A stretch of 64,000 nucleotides of DNA from UBA8199 sp964507045 (GCA_964507045.1 CAZDOO010000004.1:1-64000), one strand, 5' to 3'. Positions 8,410-17,733 are shown, numbered from the stretch's first letter. The notes: generated by a model not told the origin, from the sequence alone. Made by a program: numbers and translations.

Positions 8410-9462
8410 ATGAGCAACATCAAACAACAGCGTGGTGTCGCACCTCAAGGCGTCGCCTCAAAACTGCGCCAGATCACTCCTCGTCGCCTGCTGAATGGCG
8501 TGCGGTCGGATTTATCTCTGGCACTGCGATCATCACGCGTCAGGCACTGGCCAAAGTCAATCACCATTGACATTGGCAACCTCTGCAACCTGCATTGCCC
8601 ACTTTGTCCGACCGGGCAAGGCGACAAATCTGTGCGCCGCGGTTTTATTTCGGTGGATAACTTCAAGCATATCATCGACGAAATCTCACCCTACACCGGC
8701 AAGCTGAGCCTGCACAACTGGGGGGAACCCTTGTTACACCCCTCTCTGCCGGAACTCATTCGTTATGCCGTGCAAGCGGGCACGCAAACCCAAATGAGTT
8801 CAAACCTGGTATCACTGACTCCCGAATTGGCGGCAGCAATCTTGGATGCGGGCTTGCACAAGTTCTTTGTGTCCTGCAATGCCGCGTCGGCCGAATCCTA
8901 CAACCAATATCATATTGGCGGGAACTATGCAAAAGTCATGTCAAACTTGGAGATGCTTGTGCATTTGCAGCAGAACACACCGGGCTGTAATACCCAGGTG
9001 ATTTGGCTGTTTCACGTTTTTCGCCATAACGAACATGAGGTGGAGACGGCCAAAGCGCTCGCCACCAAGCTGAACGTGGGGCTGCGCATTTCCGCCATGC
9101 GCACCGACATGGGGAAGGAGATATTCGAATCCGCAGAAACCGCCATTGAACGGGACGGTGCATGGATTCCACAATCGCCCGAGTTCAGCGCCTTTGACAT
9201 GGACGGCAAGAAAGCCAAAAAGGTGCAAACCTTTTGTAAAAAGCCATGGCGGGAAGCCGTCATCAATTGGAATGGCGATGTTTTCCCCTGTTGCTCCGTC
9301 CATGGCGACAAGTTCTCCCTCGGCAACGTCTTTTCCAGTAGCTTCCGCGAAATCTGGATCGGTGCTGCCTATAACGCGGCTCGCAGCGAAATCTGCAACC
9401 GAAAGGCCAGTCATGCCACCGTGTGCACCCTGTGCAAGAAAAACGGGTTCCTGTTTATGTGA
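8410..9462 (+). CDS. Radical SAM/SPASM domain protein
   Basis: Cytosolic [4Fe-4S] radical S-adenosylmethionine enzyme, 350 residues. Seen: CNLHCPLC with Cys59, Cys63 and Cys66 (the CX3CX2C cluster ligands) directly after a TIDIGN strand; LHNWGEPLLHP, the GE motif that binds SAM; and a C-terminal SPASM-like region from about 276 to 346 with Cys in FCKKPW, FPCCSVHG, EICNRKA and TVCTLCKK, enough to hold auxiliary clusters. Such enzymes modify peptides, proteins or sugars; no precursor peptide was recognised next to it. It is flanked by the two copies of the Rhs-tip direct repeat, suggesting it was inserted or carried as cargo. Membership of the neighbouring glycan cluster is the main alternative. 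The family is certain; the substrate is unknown. Confidence 0.88.
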   Translation: MSNIKQQRGVAPQGVASKLRQITPRRLLNGVRSDLSLALRSSRVRHWPKSITIDIGNLCNLHCPLCPTGQGDKSVRRGFISVDNFKHIIDEISPYTGKLSLHNWGEPLLHPSLPELIRYAVQAGTQTQMSSNLVSLTPELAAAILDAGLHKFFVSCNAASAESYNQYHIGGNYAKVMSNLEMLVHLQQNTPGCNTQVIWLFHVFRHNEHEVETAKALATKLNVGLRISAMRTDMGKEIFESAETAIERDGAWIPQSPEFSAFDMDGKKAKKVQTFCKKPWREAVINWNGDVFPCCSVHGDKFSLGNVFSSSFREIWIGAAYNAARSEICNRKASHATVCTLCKKNGFLFM

Positions 9463-9482
9463 TGCCCACCTGAAAGGTACAG

Positions 9483-9848
9483 GTGACCAAAAACCCCGCG
9501 CACTCCATAAAGGCGTATCGTAAAAGAACGATCATCCCAATATCATCGTTACCGTATCACCCGCGCAGCGCTGAGTACCTGCGGCCGCCAAAAAAGCAAA
9601 TTCTTATCAGTTACGAGCAGAGACCCGGCGCCACAACACCCGAGTCCCTCCATCCCTACGACTTTGCCGACTCCAATCCATATGTGTACACTGACCCAAG
9701 CGGTGAGTTCACATTAGTTGAGATCAACATAGCTTCCTTCCTGCAGTTCACCCTTCATACCCTCCGGGGCATAGTGTCAAAATATGAACTTGACCCGCCA
9801 ACCAATACAAGAAGCGTGCCAGCGAAAAATGATGTGGCGCTGGAATAG
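9483..9848 (+). pseudogene. Rhs-family C-terminal tip remnant with short toxin-side tail
   Basis: The frame contains LHPYDFADSNPYVYTDPSGE, the end of an Rhs repeat-associated core (Y-x-Y-A-D-x-N-P-x-x-x-x-DPSG), after which the variable toxin domain normally begins. Here about 45 residues follow (FTLVEINIASFLQFTLHTLR and onward) before a stop. No YD-repeat core exists upstream: the frame begins only about 45 residues before, at a GTG without an evident ribosome site. It is therefore a dislodged tip, either debris or an orphan module waiting for recombination with a full rhs gene. The tail matches no toxin I recognise and is probably truncated. Confidence 0.7.
9557..9611 (+). repeat. Direct repeat copy 2 of Rhs-tip DNA
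   Basis: Second copy of the 55-56 bp sequence at 8307-8362, starting tcacccgcgcagcgctgag. It lies inside the Rhs tip remnant and keeps the reading frame. Together the copies bracket the radical SAM gene. Confidence 0.85.
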
Positions 9849-10026
9849 CTTCTCGCCTGCGAACACTTCTCAAGCGAAGCAAAGCTCGGCTACCATCACA
9901 CTGAACATCCCAACAGCTTGCCCGCCTCGTTCAGGGCTCGCCCACATTTAATCACCCCCCCGGAGGCATAAAGAAGAAATTGCGCTTGGCCTGGTCCGGT
10001 CGCATCTGACAATCATTAGGTCGAAT

Positions 10027-11013
10027 ATGCCGATCGAGCCGAAGCCAGACCCCAAACTCTTTCTGACGGTGGCCGTCTGCACGAGGAACCAGGCGCAACT
10101 GCTCACGCGAGCGGTGGAGAGTGTGCTGCCCCAGCTCGGGCCGGACACGGAGTTGCTCATCGTGGACAATGCTTCAACGGATGAAACCCCACAAGTCATT
10201 GCCGCGCTGGCGGCGAACAATCCCGTCATTCGTCTCTGCCAGGAGGCGACGCCGGGCATCCCGTTCGCGCGCAATGCCGCGCTGCTCAATGCGCGGGGCC
10301 GGCACATACTCTTCTTTGATCATGACGAGCTGGTTGAGCCGGGCTGGTTGGACGCTTATCGCAGCTTCCTGAAGAATCCACCGACCAGCAAACTTGGCTG
10401 CGTGGGCGGCCCCTACCTCGCACAACCCGAAGCCCCGGTGCCAGCCTGGCTCGATCCGCACTACGGTTCCTACCGCCTGGCCACTGCCACGGGCAAGCTG
10501 GTTGGAGGGTCCACGCCGGCCAACGGCAATTGCGCCTACCCAACAGAATTGGCCGTGCGCATGGGCGGATTTCACCCGGAGATCCCGCGCCAGAGTGATA
10601 CGGAGCTGAACTTGCGGTTGCGCCAGGCCGGCTACGAGCTGTGGTGGCTGGAATCCGCCCGCGTGCGGCATATCATTCCGGCAAGCCGGTTGCGTTTCAA
10701 GGCCCAGGCCCGGCTTTGGCGGCAGGAGGGCCGGGATTCGGCCGTCTTGCGCTGGCTCCTGCGCCGGACCCGCCCCCGCCGGCTGGCGCTGTGCGCCGGC
10801 CGATGTCTGGCGGCGGTGCCGCAACTGATCCTCCAATTCGCAGGCAGCGTGGTGCTGGGGCTGATGTTTCGGCGGCAGCGGGCGGCCCGATTGTTCTTCC
10901 GCGGTTGCCGCGTTTTGGGGTTTGTGGAGCAGTTGCTGCGCATGGGCGCGCGCGAACTCCTGGGGGGTCAAACGCCGGCTCCCCTTCCGCCGTTTGCAAG
11001 ACCAGCCGTCTAG
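10027..11013 (+). CDS. GT2 glycosyltransferase
   Basis: GT-A fold family 2 glycosyltransferase, 328 residues. Seen: LTVAVCTRNQ at about 13-22; LLIVDNASTDETPQ near 39-52; GIPFARNAALLNARG; ILFFDHDELVEPGWL with DHD as the metal-binding DxD; GGFHPEIPRQSDTELNLRLR as the acceptor-side region; then a basic C-terminal part with a hydrophobic stretch near 265-280 (AAVPQLILQFAGSVVLGLMF) that may anchor it to the membrane. It opens a forward run of glycan genes. Donor and acceptor cannot be assigned; a role in surface polysaccharide assembly is inferred from context. Confidence 0.88.
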   Translation: MPIEPKPDPKLFLTVAVCTRNQAQLLTRAVESVLPQLGPDTELLIVDNASTDETPQVIAALAANNPVIRLCQEATPGIPFARNAALLNARGRHILFFDHDELVEPGWLDAYRSFLKNPPTSKLGCVGGPYLAQPEAPVPAWLDPHYGSYRLATATGKLVGGSTPANGNCAYPTELAVRMGGFHPEIPRQSDTELNLRLRQAGYELWWLESARVRHIIPASRLRFKAQARLWRQEGRDSAVLRWLLRRTRPRRLALCAGRCLAAVPQLILQFAGSVVLGLMFRRQRAARLFFRGCRVLGFVEQLLRMGARELLGGQTPAPLPPFARPAV

Positions 11014-11145
11014 CGAGTTGACTGCCACCCGGCGCAGGCGGCGCCGTTCATTCTCAGAAACGGTTTTGGGCAGCAGGTTAGATAATTGCGCAATGGGCGT
11101 GGCTTATCAATGAGCACTGTGCCAGGATGAACCCAATGCCGGCTT

Positions 11146-12132
11146 ATGAATTTGCCTAGAATCAGTGTCCTGATTCCCACCCACAACTACGCCCGCTATC
11201 TCGCGGAGGCCATCGAAGCGGTCTTGGAGCAGGACTGGCGGGACCTGGAGTTGCTGATTAGCGACGATGCCTCCACAGACGGTTCGGCCGAGGTGATTGC
11301 CGCCTACGCTGCCAAAGACAGCCGCATCCGGTTCCAAGTCCACCCGACCAACCTGGGCATGGTGCAGAACTGGAACTGGTGCCTATCCGAAGCCCGCGGG
11401 GAATACATCAAATTCCTGTTTGGTGATGATAAACTCGCGAGCCGGCAAGCTCTGGGGAAGATGCTCGAGCTGCTCGAAACCAATCCCTCAGCCACGCTGG
11501 CCGCCTCGGCACGTTATGTAATCGGAGAGAAGTCGGAAGTCATCGAGCTGTGGGACAAGTTTCGCAAGCCCGGCGTGCACAATGGTCCCAAGGTGATTGT
11601 CCGCTGCCTCAATGAGACCGGCAATCTGATTGGCGAGCCCTCAGCGGCGCTCTTTCGCAAGCGCGATGCCGCCCGCGGATTCAACCCGCGCTACCGGCAG
11701 CTGGTGGACCTGGAATTCTGGTTTCACCTGCTTGAGCAGGGAGACTTTGTTTATAGCCCGGAACCCTGGTGCTGCTTCCGCAAGCACGCCGGGCAGCAAA
11801 GCGAGGTGAATCGCGCTGGCGGAATCGGGATGTTGGAGATGTTCCAGTTGTTCAAGGATTACCGCGCCCGGGCTCGCGACAAAGGGCAGGATGTTTGCTT
11901 GCGCAGGTTTAACCGCCTTTACTACGAGTTGCGCAAGCGCCACCGGCGCAGCGCGCATCTTTCCGAGGAAATACTCGAATTGGAGAGCGAGTTCTCAGGC
12001 CAGATATCCAGATTCTGGTATGCGGCCTATTGGGTGCGGCGAAAAGTTTGCCGGCCGTTCGAGCATTTGTTCCAGTGGCTGAGGCAGCGCTGTCGGCGAG
12101 CGCGTCGAGGGGTGCCTGAGTCTCACTGGTGA
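11146..12132 (+). CDS. GT2 glycosyltransferase
   Basis: Family 2 glycosyltransferase of 328 residues. Seen: RISVLIPTHNYARYL at the N-terminus; LLISDDASTDGSAE as the nucleotide-binding segment; NLGMVQNWNWCLSEARGEYI followed by KFLFGDDKL, where GDD serves as the DxD site; and LVDLEFWFHLLEQGDF on the acceptor side. The C-terminal 80 residues are rich in Arg and helical. Start: ATG 11146 precedes the first beta strand by three codons, as usual for the family; ATG 11127 is out of frame. The 132-bp gap from the previous GT2 gene holds no recognised feature. Probably works on the same glycan as the surrounding genes; sugar unknown. Confidence 0.88.
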   Translation: MNLPRISVLIPTHNYARYLAEAIEAVLEQDWRDLELLISDDASTDGSAEVIAAYAAKDSRIRFQVHPTNLGMVQNWNWCLSEARGEYIKFLFGDDKLASRQALGKMLELLETNPSATLAASARYVIGEKSEVIELWDKFRKPGVHNGPKVIVRCLNETGNLIGEPSAALFRKRDAARGFNPRYRQLVDLEFWFHLLEQGDFVYSPEPWCCFRKHAGQQSEVNRAGGIGMLEMFQLFKDYRARARDKGQDVCLRRFNRLYYELRKRHRRSAHLSEEILELESEFSGQISRFWYAAYWVRRKVCRPFEHLFQWLRQRCRRARRGVPESHW

Positions 12133-12272
12133 ATCCGCGTCGGACCTGATCCGGCCCGCCAGGGTCCCCCTGCTCACACTCGCCGGTTCAACAGTTCAGT
12201 GGCCGGCATGCGCCATACTCGGGCACAGACGGAAACTTGACATCGCCCCCGGCCGAGTTCAGGCTTCCGCCG

Positions 12273-13073
12273 ATGCAGAGCACCAAGCTCAATTCCATTC
12301 CCAAGCTTCGCCGATGCAACCCGCTCGTCATCTTCTTCCGCGAGCTGGCCACGGGCATCAATCTCTTCTTCCGCAGGCTGGTGCGGCGCTACATAAAGAA
12401 GATCATTGAGATCGCGCTAACCGGCACCGACCTCGTCCCCGCAGTGCGGGCGGCCATCACCTCCCACGATTTCGAAGCCCGGCATCTGAGCAACGTGCCG
12501 TTCTTCAAGACGCGGCGCGACCTCTTCAAAGCGTGCCTGGATCAGGTCAAAGCGCCGGACGACCTGCACCTGGAGTTCGGCGTGTACAAGGCCGACTCGA
12601 TCAATCTCTGCGCAAAACTGGCCCCGACGCGCAGTTTCATCGGGTTCGATTCTTTCCAAGGATTGCCGGAAGCCTGGACTCTCGGAGCGAGAAAGGGCGC
12701 TTTCGACATCGGCGGAAAGCTGCCCCCGACCAGGAAGAACGTCTCGCTGGTAAAGGGCTTCTTCGACGCCTCCCTGCCGGAGTTCTGCAAGGAGAACCAG
12801 GGGCGCAAGGTGGCATTCATTCACATTGATTGCGACCTTTACTCCGCCACGCGCGACGTGCTGAACCTCCTCCGTCCAATGCTCCAGCCGGGAACGGTGA
12901 TCGCATTCGACGAGTATTACAACTACCCCGACTGGCTGGAGCACGAATACAAGGCCTGGATAGAATTCGTGGAAGCGGCGGCGGTCAAGTTCACCTACCT
13001 CGGCTATATCCGGACGGGCAACCAGGTTGCGTTGCGCATAGACGCGATCGGCACAAGCGCGCCCGGGCAATAG
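12273..13073 (+). CDS. TylF/MycF-like SAM-dependent methyltransferase
   Basis: Class I SAM methyltransferase resembling macrocin O-methyltransferase (TylF) and relatives that methylate sugar hydroxyls. Seen: LHLEFGVYKADSINLCA (SAM-binding loop), SFIGFDSFQGLPEAW, a characteristic TylF segment, and VAFIHIDCDLYSATRDVL, where Asp residues bind the metal, followed by FDEYYNYPDW. I chose ATG 12273 (266 residues); the frame is open to TTG 12237. Neither start has a clear Shine-Dalgarno. An N-terminal extension of about 70 residues precedes the fold. Sitting between glycosyltransferases and a pyruvyl transferase, it most likely methylates a sugar of the same surface glycan. Confidence 0.8.
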   Translation: MQSTKLNSIPKLRRCNPLVIFFRELATGINLFFRRLVRRYIKKIIEIALTGTDLVPAVRAAITSHDFEARHLSNVPFFKTRRDLFKACLDQVKAPDDLHLEFGVYKADSINLCAKLAPTRSFIGFDSFQGLPEAWTLGARKGAFDIGGKLPPTRKNVSLVKGFFDASLPEFCKENQGRKVAFIHIDCDLYSATRDVLNLLRPMLQPGTVIAFDEYYNYPDWLEHEYKAWIEFVEAAAVKFTYLGYIRTGNQVALRIDAIGTSAPGQ

Positions 13074-13134
13074 CACGCGCTTGATAACAGAGCTTGACGG
13101 CGCACAAACCGGCAAGGATGCTCGGGCCATAATC

Positions 13135-14361
13135 ATGAGTGGAGAATCCGTTCTCGGTGAGCTTGGAACTTTCGATGTGGAGAACTATGGGGATCTCTTG
13201 TATCCGGTTCTCTTCGAGAAGATGCTTCGGAAACGAGATCCCGCAGGGGAAGTGCGCAAGTTTTCATTCCTGGACACCACGTCACTGCAGGGCTGCGGCT
13301 ACAGCACCCGTCCCGTTCAGCAGTTATTTTCATCCAGCCACGAGCAATTGCGCGCATTAATTGTAGGGGGTGGCGACTTGTTACGCACGGATTGGAACCT
13401 GGTGGCTTCCCACTATCGTTCCATTTGCCTCCGCCGAAAGGAAGAGTTCCCCCTGTGCAACCCGCCGGGGCTATTCGCGCGGCTGCTGGGCAAGCGCGTT
13501 GATTTTGCCGCCCAATTCAGATCCCAGCACATGAATTATCCCGCTGCCGGGCCTTTCATTATTGATCCGGCCAAACTCTCAAATGTGCAGGCGGTAGCCT
13601 ACTGTTCTTGCGGGGTCCCGTTTCCGTTTAGCGAAGACGTTAGCAGCCAGGTCGCCAACGCCATCAATCGCTCCCGTTTTGTCTACGTGCGCGACCGGCA
13701 GTCGAAGGACCGCCTAGTCCAGGCCGGGGTTCAGCAGGAAATCCATGTCGGTCCCGATCTAATTGTCGCGCTAAGTGATTTCTTTGATCCCGTGGCCGAG
13801 CGCGAACGGGGCCGGAGCATCCTGCAGCAGCAGGGGGTGGATATCCAGCGTCCGATTCTTTGCTTTCAGTGTCAGCCGCAACAGAAGCGGGACAGCCTGG
13901 AACTCGTCGCACAACTCCGGGCGTATCAAGAGCGAACGGCGTGCGAGGTAATCCTTATCCCCATCGGACGCTGCCACGGCGACGACGCTTATCTCAAGGA
14001 GTTGGCCCGGTCATCCGGCGGAGCTTTCAAGTATATCGAGGTTTACTCTATCTTCGATATCCTTTCGGTATTAGCCGCGTGCAACCTCTTTCTGGGCACG
14101 AGTTTACACGGTAATATCACGGCGTTTTCGTTTGGAATCCCGCATCTGATTGGTCCCATTGCGGTGGCCAAAGCCGAGGGTTTTCTCGATGTTGTCAAGC
14201 TGACTTGCGAGCTAAAACTGAAATCCTGGGGGGAGATCGGCCAGAAACTGGATATGGTCACCCGCCTGGACAGGGATTACTTCAGCGCGCGAGCGGCGGC
14301 GGCCAAGCGGAGGGTAAACGAGGTTTTCGACCTTCTGCTCCAAGCCGTGGCGAGAGGGTAG
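13135..14361 (+). CDS. Polysaccharide pyruvyl transferase family protein
   Basis: Member of the PS_pyruv_trans family (WcaK/CsaB/GumL-like), GT-B-like enzymes that transfer pyruvate from phosphoenolpyruvate to a sugar of an exported polymer. Seen: TFDVENYGDLLYPVLFEK near the N-terminus (family motif F-x-N-x-GD); LIVGGGDLLRTDW; FVYVRDRQSKDRLVQAG; HVGPDLIV; and the C-terminal LFLGTSLHGNITAFSFGIPH, where SLHG-x-I is the most conserved family signature. From ATG 13135 the protein has 408 residues; TTG 13081 would add 18. It follows the methyltransferase by 61 bp and closes the forward glycan run. Donor and sugar are inferred from family only. Confidence 0.85.
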   Translation: MSGESVLGELGTFDVENYGDLLYPVLFEKMLRKRDPAGEVRKFSFLDTTSLQGCGYSTRPVQQLFSSSHEQLRALIVGGGDLLRTDWNLVASHYRSICLRRKEEFPLCNPPGLFARLLGKRVDFAAQFRSQHMNYPAAGPFIIDPAKLSNVQAVAYCSCGVPFPFSEDVSSQVANAINRSRFVYVRDRQSKDRLVQAGVQQEIHVGPDLIVALSDFFDPVAERERGRSILQQQGVDIQRPILCFQCQPQQKRDSLELVAQLRAYQERTACEVILIPIGRCHGDDAYLKELARSSGGAFKYIEVYSIFDILSVLAACNLFLGTSLHGNITAFSFGIPHLIGPIAVAKAEGFLDVVKLTCELKLKSWGEIGQKLDMVTRLDRDYFSARAAAAKRRVNEVFDLLLQAVARG

Positions 14362-14634
14362 CCCGCTCACGTAAAGCCGGGGAAGGTGCGGGAGCCGGTT
14401 TGGCGCTGATGGCTATCCTCGTGGGCAGATGCGCGGTTCAATGGTGCGCTTGCCCGGTGGCACCCCAAACGGTTGCCAGCGGCTTCAGGGGCACAGCCTG
14501 TCCCGTCGCATTTCCACAGTTGGCACCAGTCTCGAAATGCCTGCCCGGTTAAAGTCGCTTCCTGGATGCAATGCCCGAATCCGCAGTTACCCACGGCTGC
14601 GTGGAGGCCGGGAGGCCAGCCCGCAGCGCCGGCG
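14362..14634. other. Intergenic region between convergent genes
   Basis: No gene was recognised. Near 14600-14640 the reverse strand carries a GTAGCGCCGGCGCT-like sequence similar to the outer arm of the 7453-7563 element, here without a matching partner arm. No clear intrinsic terminator was seen for either convergent gene. Confidence 0.4.
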
Positions 14635-17600
14635 CTACGGCAACAATCGCGTTCGGAAGAAGCGCGCGGGTTCCAGGTTCATCGGCACGGATAGAGGCAA
14701 GCCTTCCGCGGGCACGGTGTTCGTATGAACCGGCTGCCAGTGCACCAGGTCCGGCGAACTCTCCACCACGACCGTAGCGCCGGCTGGCCCGCTCAGTCGC
14801 ATCTGCAGGCACTTGTTCGTCACCGCGAGGTCCCTCTTGCCGCACAGGAATTGCAGCGGGATTTCCGGTGTGCTCGCGAGACCTGTCTCCGAAGTCAAGT
14901 CCGCGCTGTCGCTCACCGACCGGTTGCCGACAGCTTTCGCGGCCAGGGTTTTCAGGGTATTGGTGCCGGACTGCACATAGTTCACAATAACGCTGTTGGT
15001 CACCGACCGGTTGCCGACGGCATCCACGGCGAAGGCCCTGAGGGTGTTGGCGCCAGGCATCAGCGTCACGTCTGCGGTCCAGTTCGTCCACCCATTGCCC
15101 GAGGAGGCCGACGCCCAGTCGTTGGTGTTCAGTTGATACCACACCCCCGTCACCCCCGCGTTGTCCCGCGCCGTGCCCGTGACCGTAAACACCGCGTTGC
15201 TCCACCGCTGCCCCGACTTCGGCGCCGTGACCGTGTTGGTCGGCCTCGCCACATCCACAAAGTTCGCCTGCAACGTCAGGTTCGACTGCATCAGGAACTG
15301 CACCGTCGGCCCGTTGGTCGTCAGAGCGCCTACCCAGTTGGTCGAAATCACCCAGTTGGTGAAGGCATACCCGCCGGTTCCTGTCGCCTTCAGGCTATAG
15401 AGTTTCCCAATCTCGAGCATGGCGTTGCTGTAATTGGGCGAGAGCGTGCCCCGGCCGGTCATCCGCACCAGCAACCGGTCGCTCAGCACGTATACAAATC
15501 TCACACTGTTAGTTACCGACCGGTTGCCTGCCGCGTCCGCCGCATACGCCCGCACCGTGTTGGCGCCGGGCGTCAGCGTCACGTTCGCGGTCCAGTTCGT
15601 CCACCCATTGCCCGAGGAGGCCGGCACCCAGTCGTTGGTGTTCAGTTGATACCACACCCCCGTCACCCCCGCGTTGTCCCGCGCCGTGCCCGTGACCGTA
15701 AACACCGCGTTGCTCCACCGCTGCCCCGACTTCGGCGCCGTGACCGTGTTGGTCGGCCTCGCCACATCCACAAAGTTCGCCTGCAACGTCAGGTTCGACT
15801 GCATCAGGAACTGCACCGTCGGCCCGTTGGTCGTCAAATTCCCCACCCAGTTGGTCGAAATCACCCAGTTGGTGAAGGCATACCCGCTGGTCCCTGTCGC
15901 CCTCAGGCTGTAGAGTTTCCCAATCTCGAGCATGGCGTTGCTGAGATTGGGCGAGAGCGTGCCCCGGCCGGTCATCCGCACCAGCAGCCGGTCGCTCAGC
16001 ACGTAGACAAATTTCACACTGTTGGTTAACGACCGGTTGCCCGCCGTGTCGGCGACATAGACCCGCACCGTGTTGGCGCCGGGCGTCAGCGTCACGTCTG
16101 CGGTCCAGTTCGTCCACCCATTGCCCGAGGAGGCCAGCGCCCAGTCGTTGGTGTTCAGTTGATACCACACCCCCGTCACCCCCGCGTTGTCCCGCGCCGT
16201 GCCCGTGACCGTAAACACCGCGTTGCTCCACCGCTGCCCCGACTTCGGCGCCGTGACCGTGTTGGTCGGCCTCGCCACATCCACAAAGTTCGCCTGCAAC
16301 GTCAGGTTCGACTGCATCAGGAACTGCACCGTCGGCCCGTTGGTCGTCAGAGCGCCTACCCAGTTGGTCGAAATCACCCAATTCGTGAAGGCGTAGCCGC
16401 TGATCCCCGTGGCCTTCAGGCTGTACTTCCTCCCGATCTCCAGCACGGCGTTGCAGTAATTGGGCGAGAACGCACCCCGACCGTTTGTCCGCACCCGGAG
16501 CCGATCGCTCGGCACGGAAACAACATCCACAATGCTGGTCGCGGACCTGGGGCCGTAGCCGGCAGGACTCCACGACTGCACCCACCAGGTGTAGGTGCCC
16601 GCCGGCAGAGCGGTCGGGGCGACCCAATTAGTCGCTCCCACAATCCACTTATTGAGGTAGTTGGTCCCGTTGCGGCTGATCCAGAGGTAGTACTTGGTAG
16701 CGGCTGGAGTGGATTCCGACCAGGAGAACTGCGGGCGGCGGTCCTCAAGGATGGCGCCATCCTGCGGTGTCGTCAGCACAACCGTCTCCGCCACAACGGC
16801 CTCCTGGGTGAGAGTGCAACTGACTTCCGCCTCGCCGCCGATGACGCTCACCAGCCCGGTCCGGAGCTCATTGGTGTTGGCCTCCACGGTGAACGTGCCG
16901 GAGAAGTCGCCGCTGCCGTTGGTGGAGCTGAACGATACCCAGGCTGGCGCCTCAATGCTCCACACACAATTGCTGTCGGCGGTGATGGTGAAGGTGCCGT
17001 CGGAGGAGTCCGCATTGAAGTTGGTTTGACTCAAGCTGAGCGCGTAGGTGCAGGCGGGCCTCGGCTCGGTATGAATCACTGTGACCAAAAACGACCGGGC
17101 AACGAGGTTGTTGGTGTCGCCTCCATCATTCACCGTCACCGTGATCGTGGCGGAGCCGCTGGCGGCGGCAACCGGGGCGAAGGCAAGTGAGCCAGTGGTA
17201 TTGGGACTGGTGTAATTGACCGTCGGCGTCGGGATCAGGCTCGGGTTGCTGGATGCAGCGGTCACCGCCAGCGTTTGAACCTCATTGGTGGCACCCGAGG
17301 TAATGCCGGAGAGACTGACGATTTGGAGCCCGGCATTCTCGTTAATGGCGACATTAACCAGCAAGTCCAGCGTGGGGGGCTGGTTGGTAGCCCCCGTGGG
17401 GATGAGCGCCGAAGCTTCCGTGGAATAATCACTTTCCAGGCCGAAGGCATCAATAGCGGTCGCGGCAAAATAGTAGGTCTTCCCTCTGAGCAGGTTGGAA
17501 ATGGTCAAAGTATTGGCGGCGCTAACCGAAGTCACATTGGTATAGGCGCGGCTGCTGCCACCGTAATAGATTTTGTAGCCGGCAATGACGTTGGTGCCGG

Positions 17601-17733
17601 AGTTCGGGTCCCAAGCCAGCGTAACCGCGCCGGCAGCCTCGAAGCTCGAAGGGGTCAGGGCGGAAACAACGCCCCAGAGAAGAACGATGAGAGCCGCGTA
17701 TCTCATTCGGCCCATCAGTACTGAAATCGTCAT
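14635..17733 (-). CDS. Secreted modular protein: FN3, BACON-like and three InlB-B/Ig tandem units
   Basis: Predicted exported protein of about 1030 residues. Seen in order: signal peptide (MRYAALIVLLWGVVSALTPS region); FN3 domain with KIYYGGSSRAYTNV and GKTYYFAATAIDAFG; a Gly/Ala beta region; a BACON-like domain with ADSNCVWSIEAPAWVSFSS; a second FN3-like domain (TYTWWVQSWSPAG); then three 171-residue units, each an InlB-B-like part (GYAFTNWVISTNWVG) plus an Ig-like part (GNGWTNWTADVTLTPGANT). The C-terminal end has ESSPDLVHWQPV and finishes FFRTRLLP, resembling the tails of the other giant proteins here. The frame is open to GTG 17766; ATG 17733 or 17706 fits a signal peptide better. No catalytic domain is visible, so an adhesin or glycan-binding role is only a guess. 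Confidence 0.82.
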   Translation of the reverse strand: MTISVLMGRMRYAALIVLLWGVVSALTPSSFEAAGAVTLAWDPNSGTNVIAGYKIYYGGSSRAYTNVTSVSAANTLTISNLLRGKTYYFAATAIDAFGLESDYSTEASALIPTGATNQPPTLDLLVNVAINENAGLQIVSLSGITSGATNEVQTLAVTAASSNPSLIPTPTVNYTSPNTTGSLAFAPVAAASGSATITVTVNDGGDTNNLVARSFLVTVIHTEPRPACTYALSLSQTNFNADSSDGTFTITADSNCVWSIEAPAWVSFSSTNGSGDFSGTFTVEANTNELRTGLVSVIGGEAEVSCTLTQEAVVAETVVLTTPQDGAILEDRRPQFSWSESTPAATKYYLWISRNGTNYLNKWIVGATNWVAPTALPAGTYTWWVQSWSPAGYGPRSATSIVDVVSVPSDRLRVRTNGRGAFSPNYCNAVLEIGRKYSLKATGISGYAFTNWVISTNWVGALTTNGPTVQFLMQSNLTLQANFVDVARPTNTVTAPKSGQRWSNAVFTVTGTARDNAGVTGVWYQLNTNDWALASSGNGWTNWTADVTLTPGANTVRVYVADTAGNRSLTNSVKFVYVLSDRLLVRMTGRGTLSPNLSNAMLEIGKLYSLRATGTSGYAFTNWVISTNWVGNLTTNGPTVQFLMQSNLTLQANFVDVARPTNTVTAPKSGQRWSNAVFTVTGTARDNAGVTGVWYQLNTNDWVPASSGNGWTNWTANVTLTPGANTVRAYAADAAGNRSVTNSVRFVYVLSDRLLVRMTGRGTLSPNYSNAMLEIGKLYSLKATGTGGYAFTNWVISTNWVGALTTNGPTVQFLMQSNLTLQANFVDVARPTNTVTAPKSGQRWSNAVFTVTGTARDNAGVTGVWYQLNTNDWASASSGNGWTNWTADVTLMPGANTLRAFAVDAVGNRSVTNSVIVNYVQSGTNTLKTLAAKAVGNRSVSDSADLTSETGLASTPEIPLQFLCGKRDLAVTNKCLQMRLSGPAGATVVVESSPDLVHWQPVHTNTVPAEGLPLSVPMNLEPARFFRTRLLP
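14974..16512 (-). repeat. Three tandem 513-bp coding repeats
   Basis: Identical marker sequences recur at exact 513-bp spacing (gctcagcacg-type at 15481, 15994 and 16507; gaccgtaaac at 15181, 15694 and 16207). Each unit encodes 171 residues. Long stretches are identical across all three units at DNA level, pointing to recent amplification or ongoing homogenisation. Confidence 0.92.
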
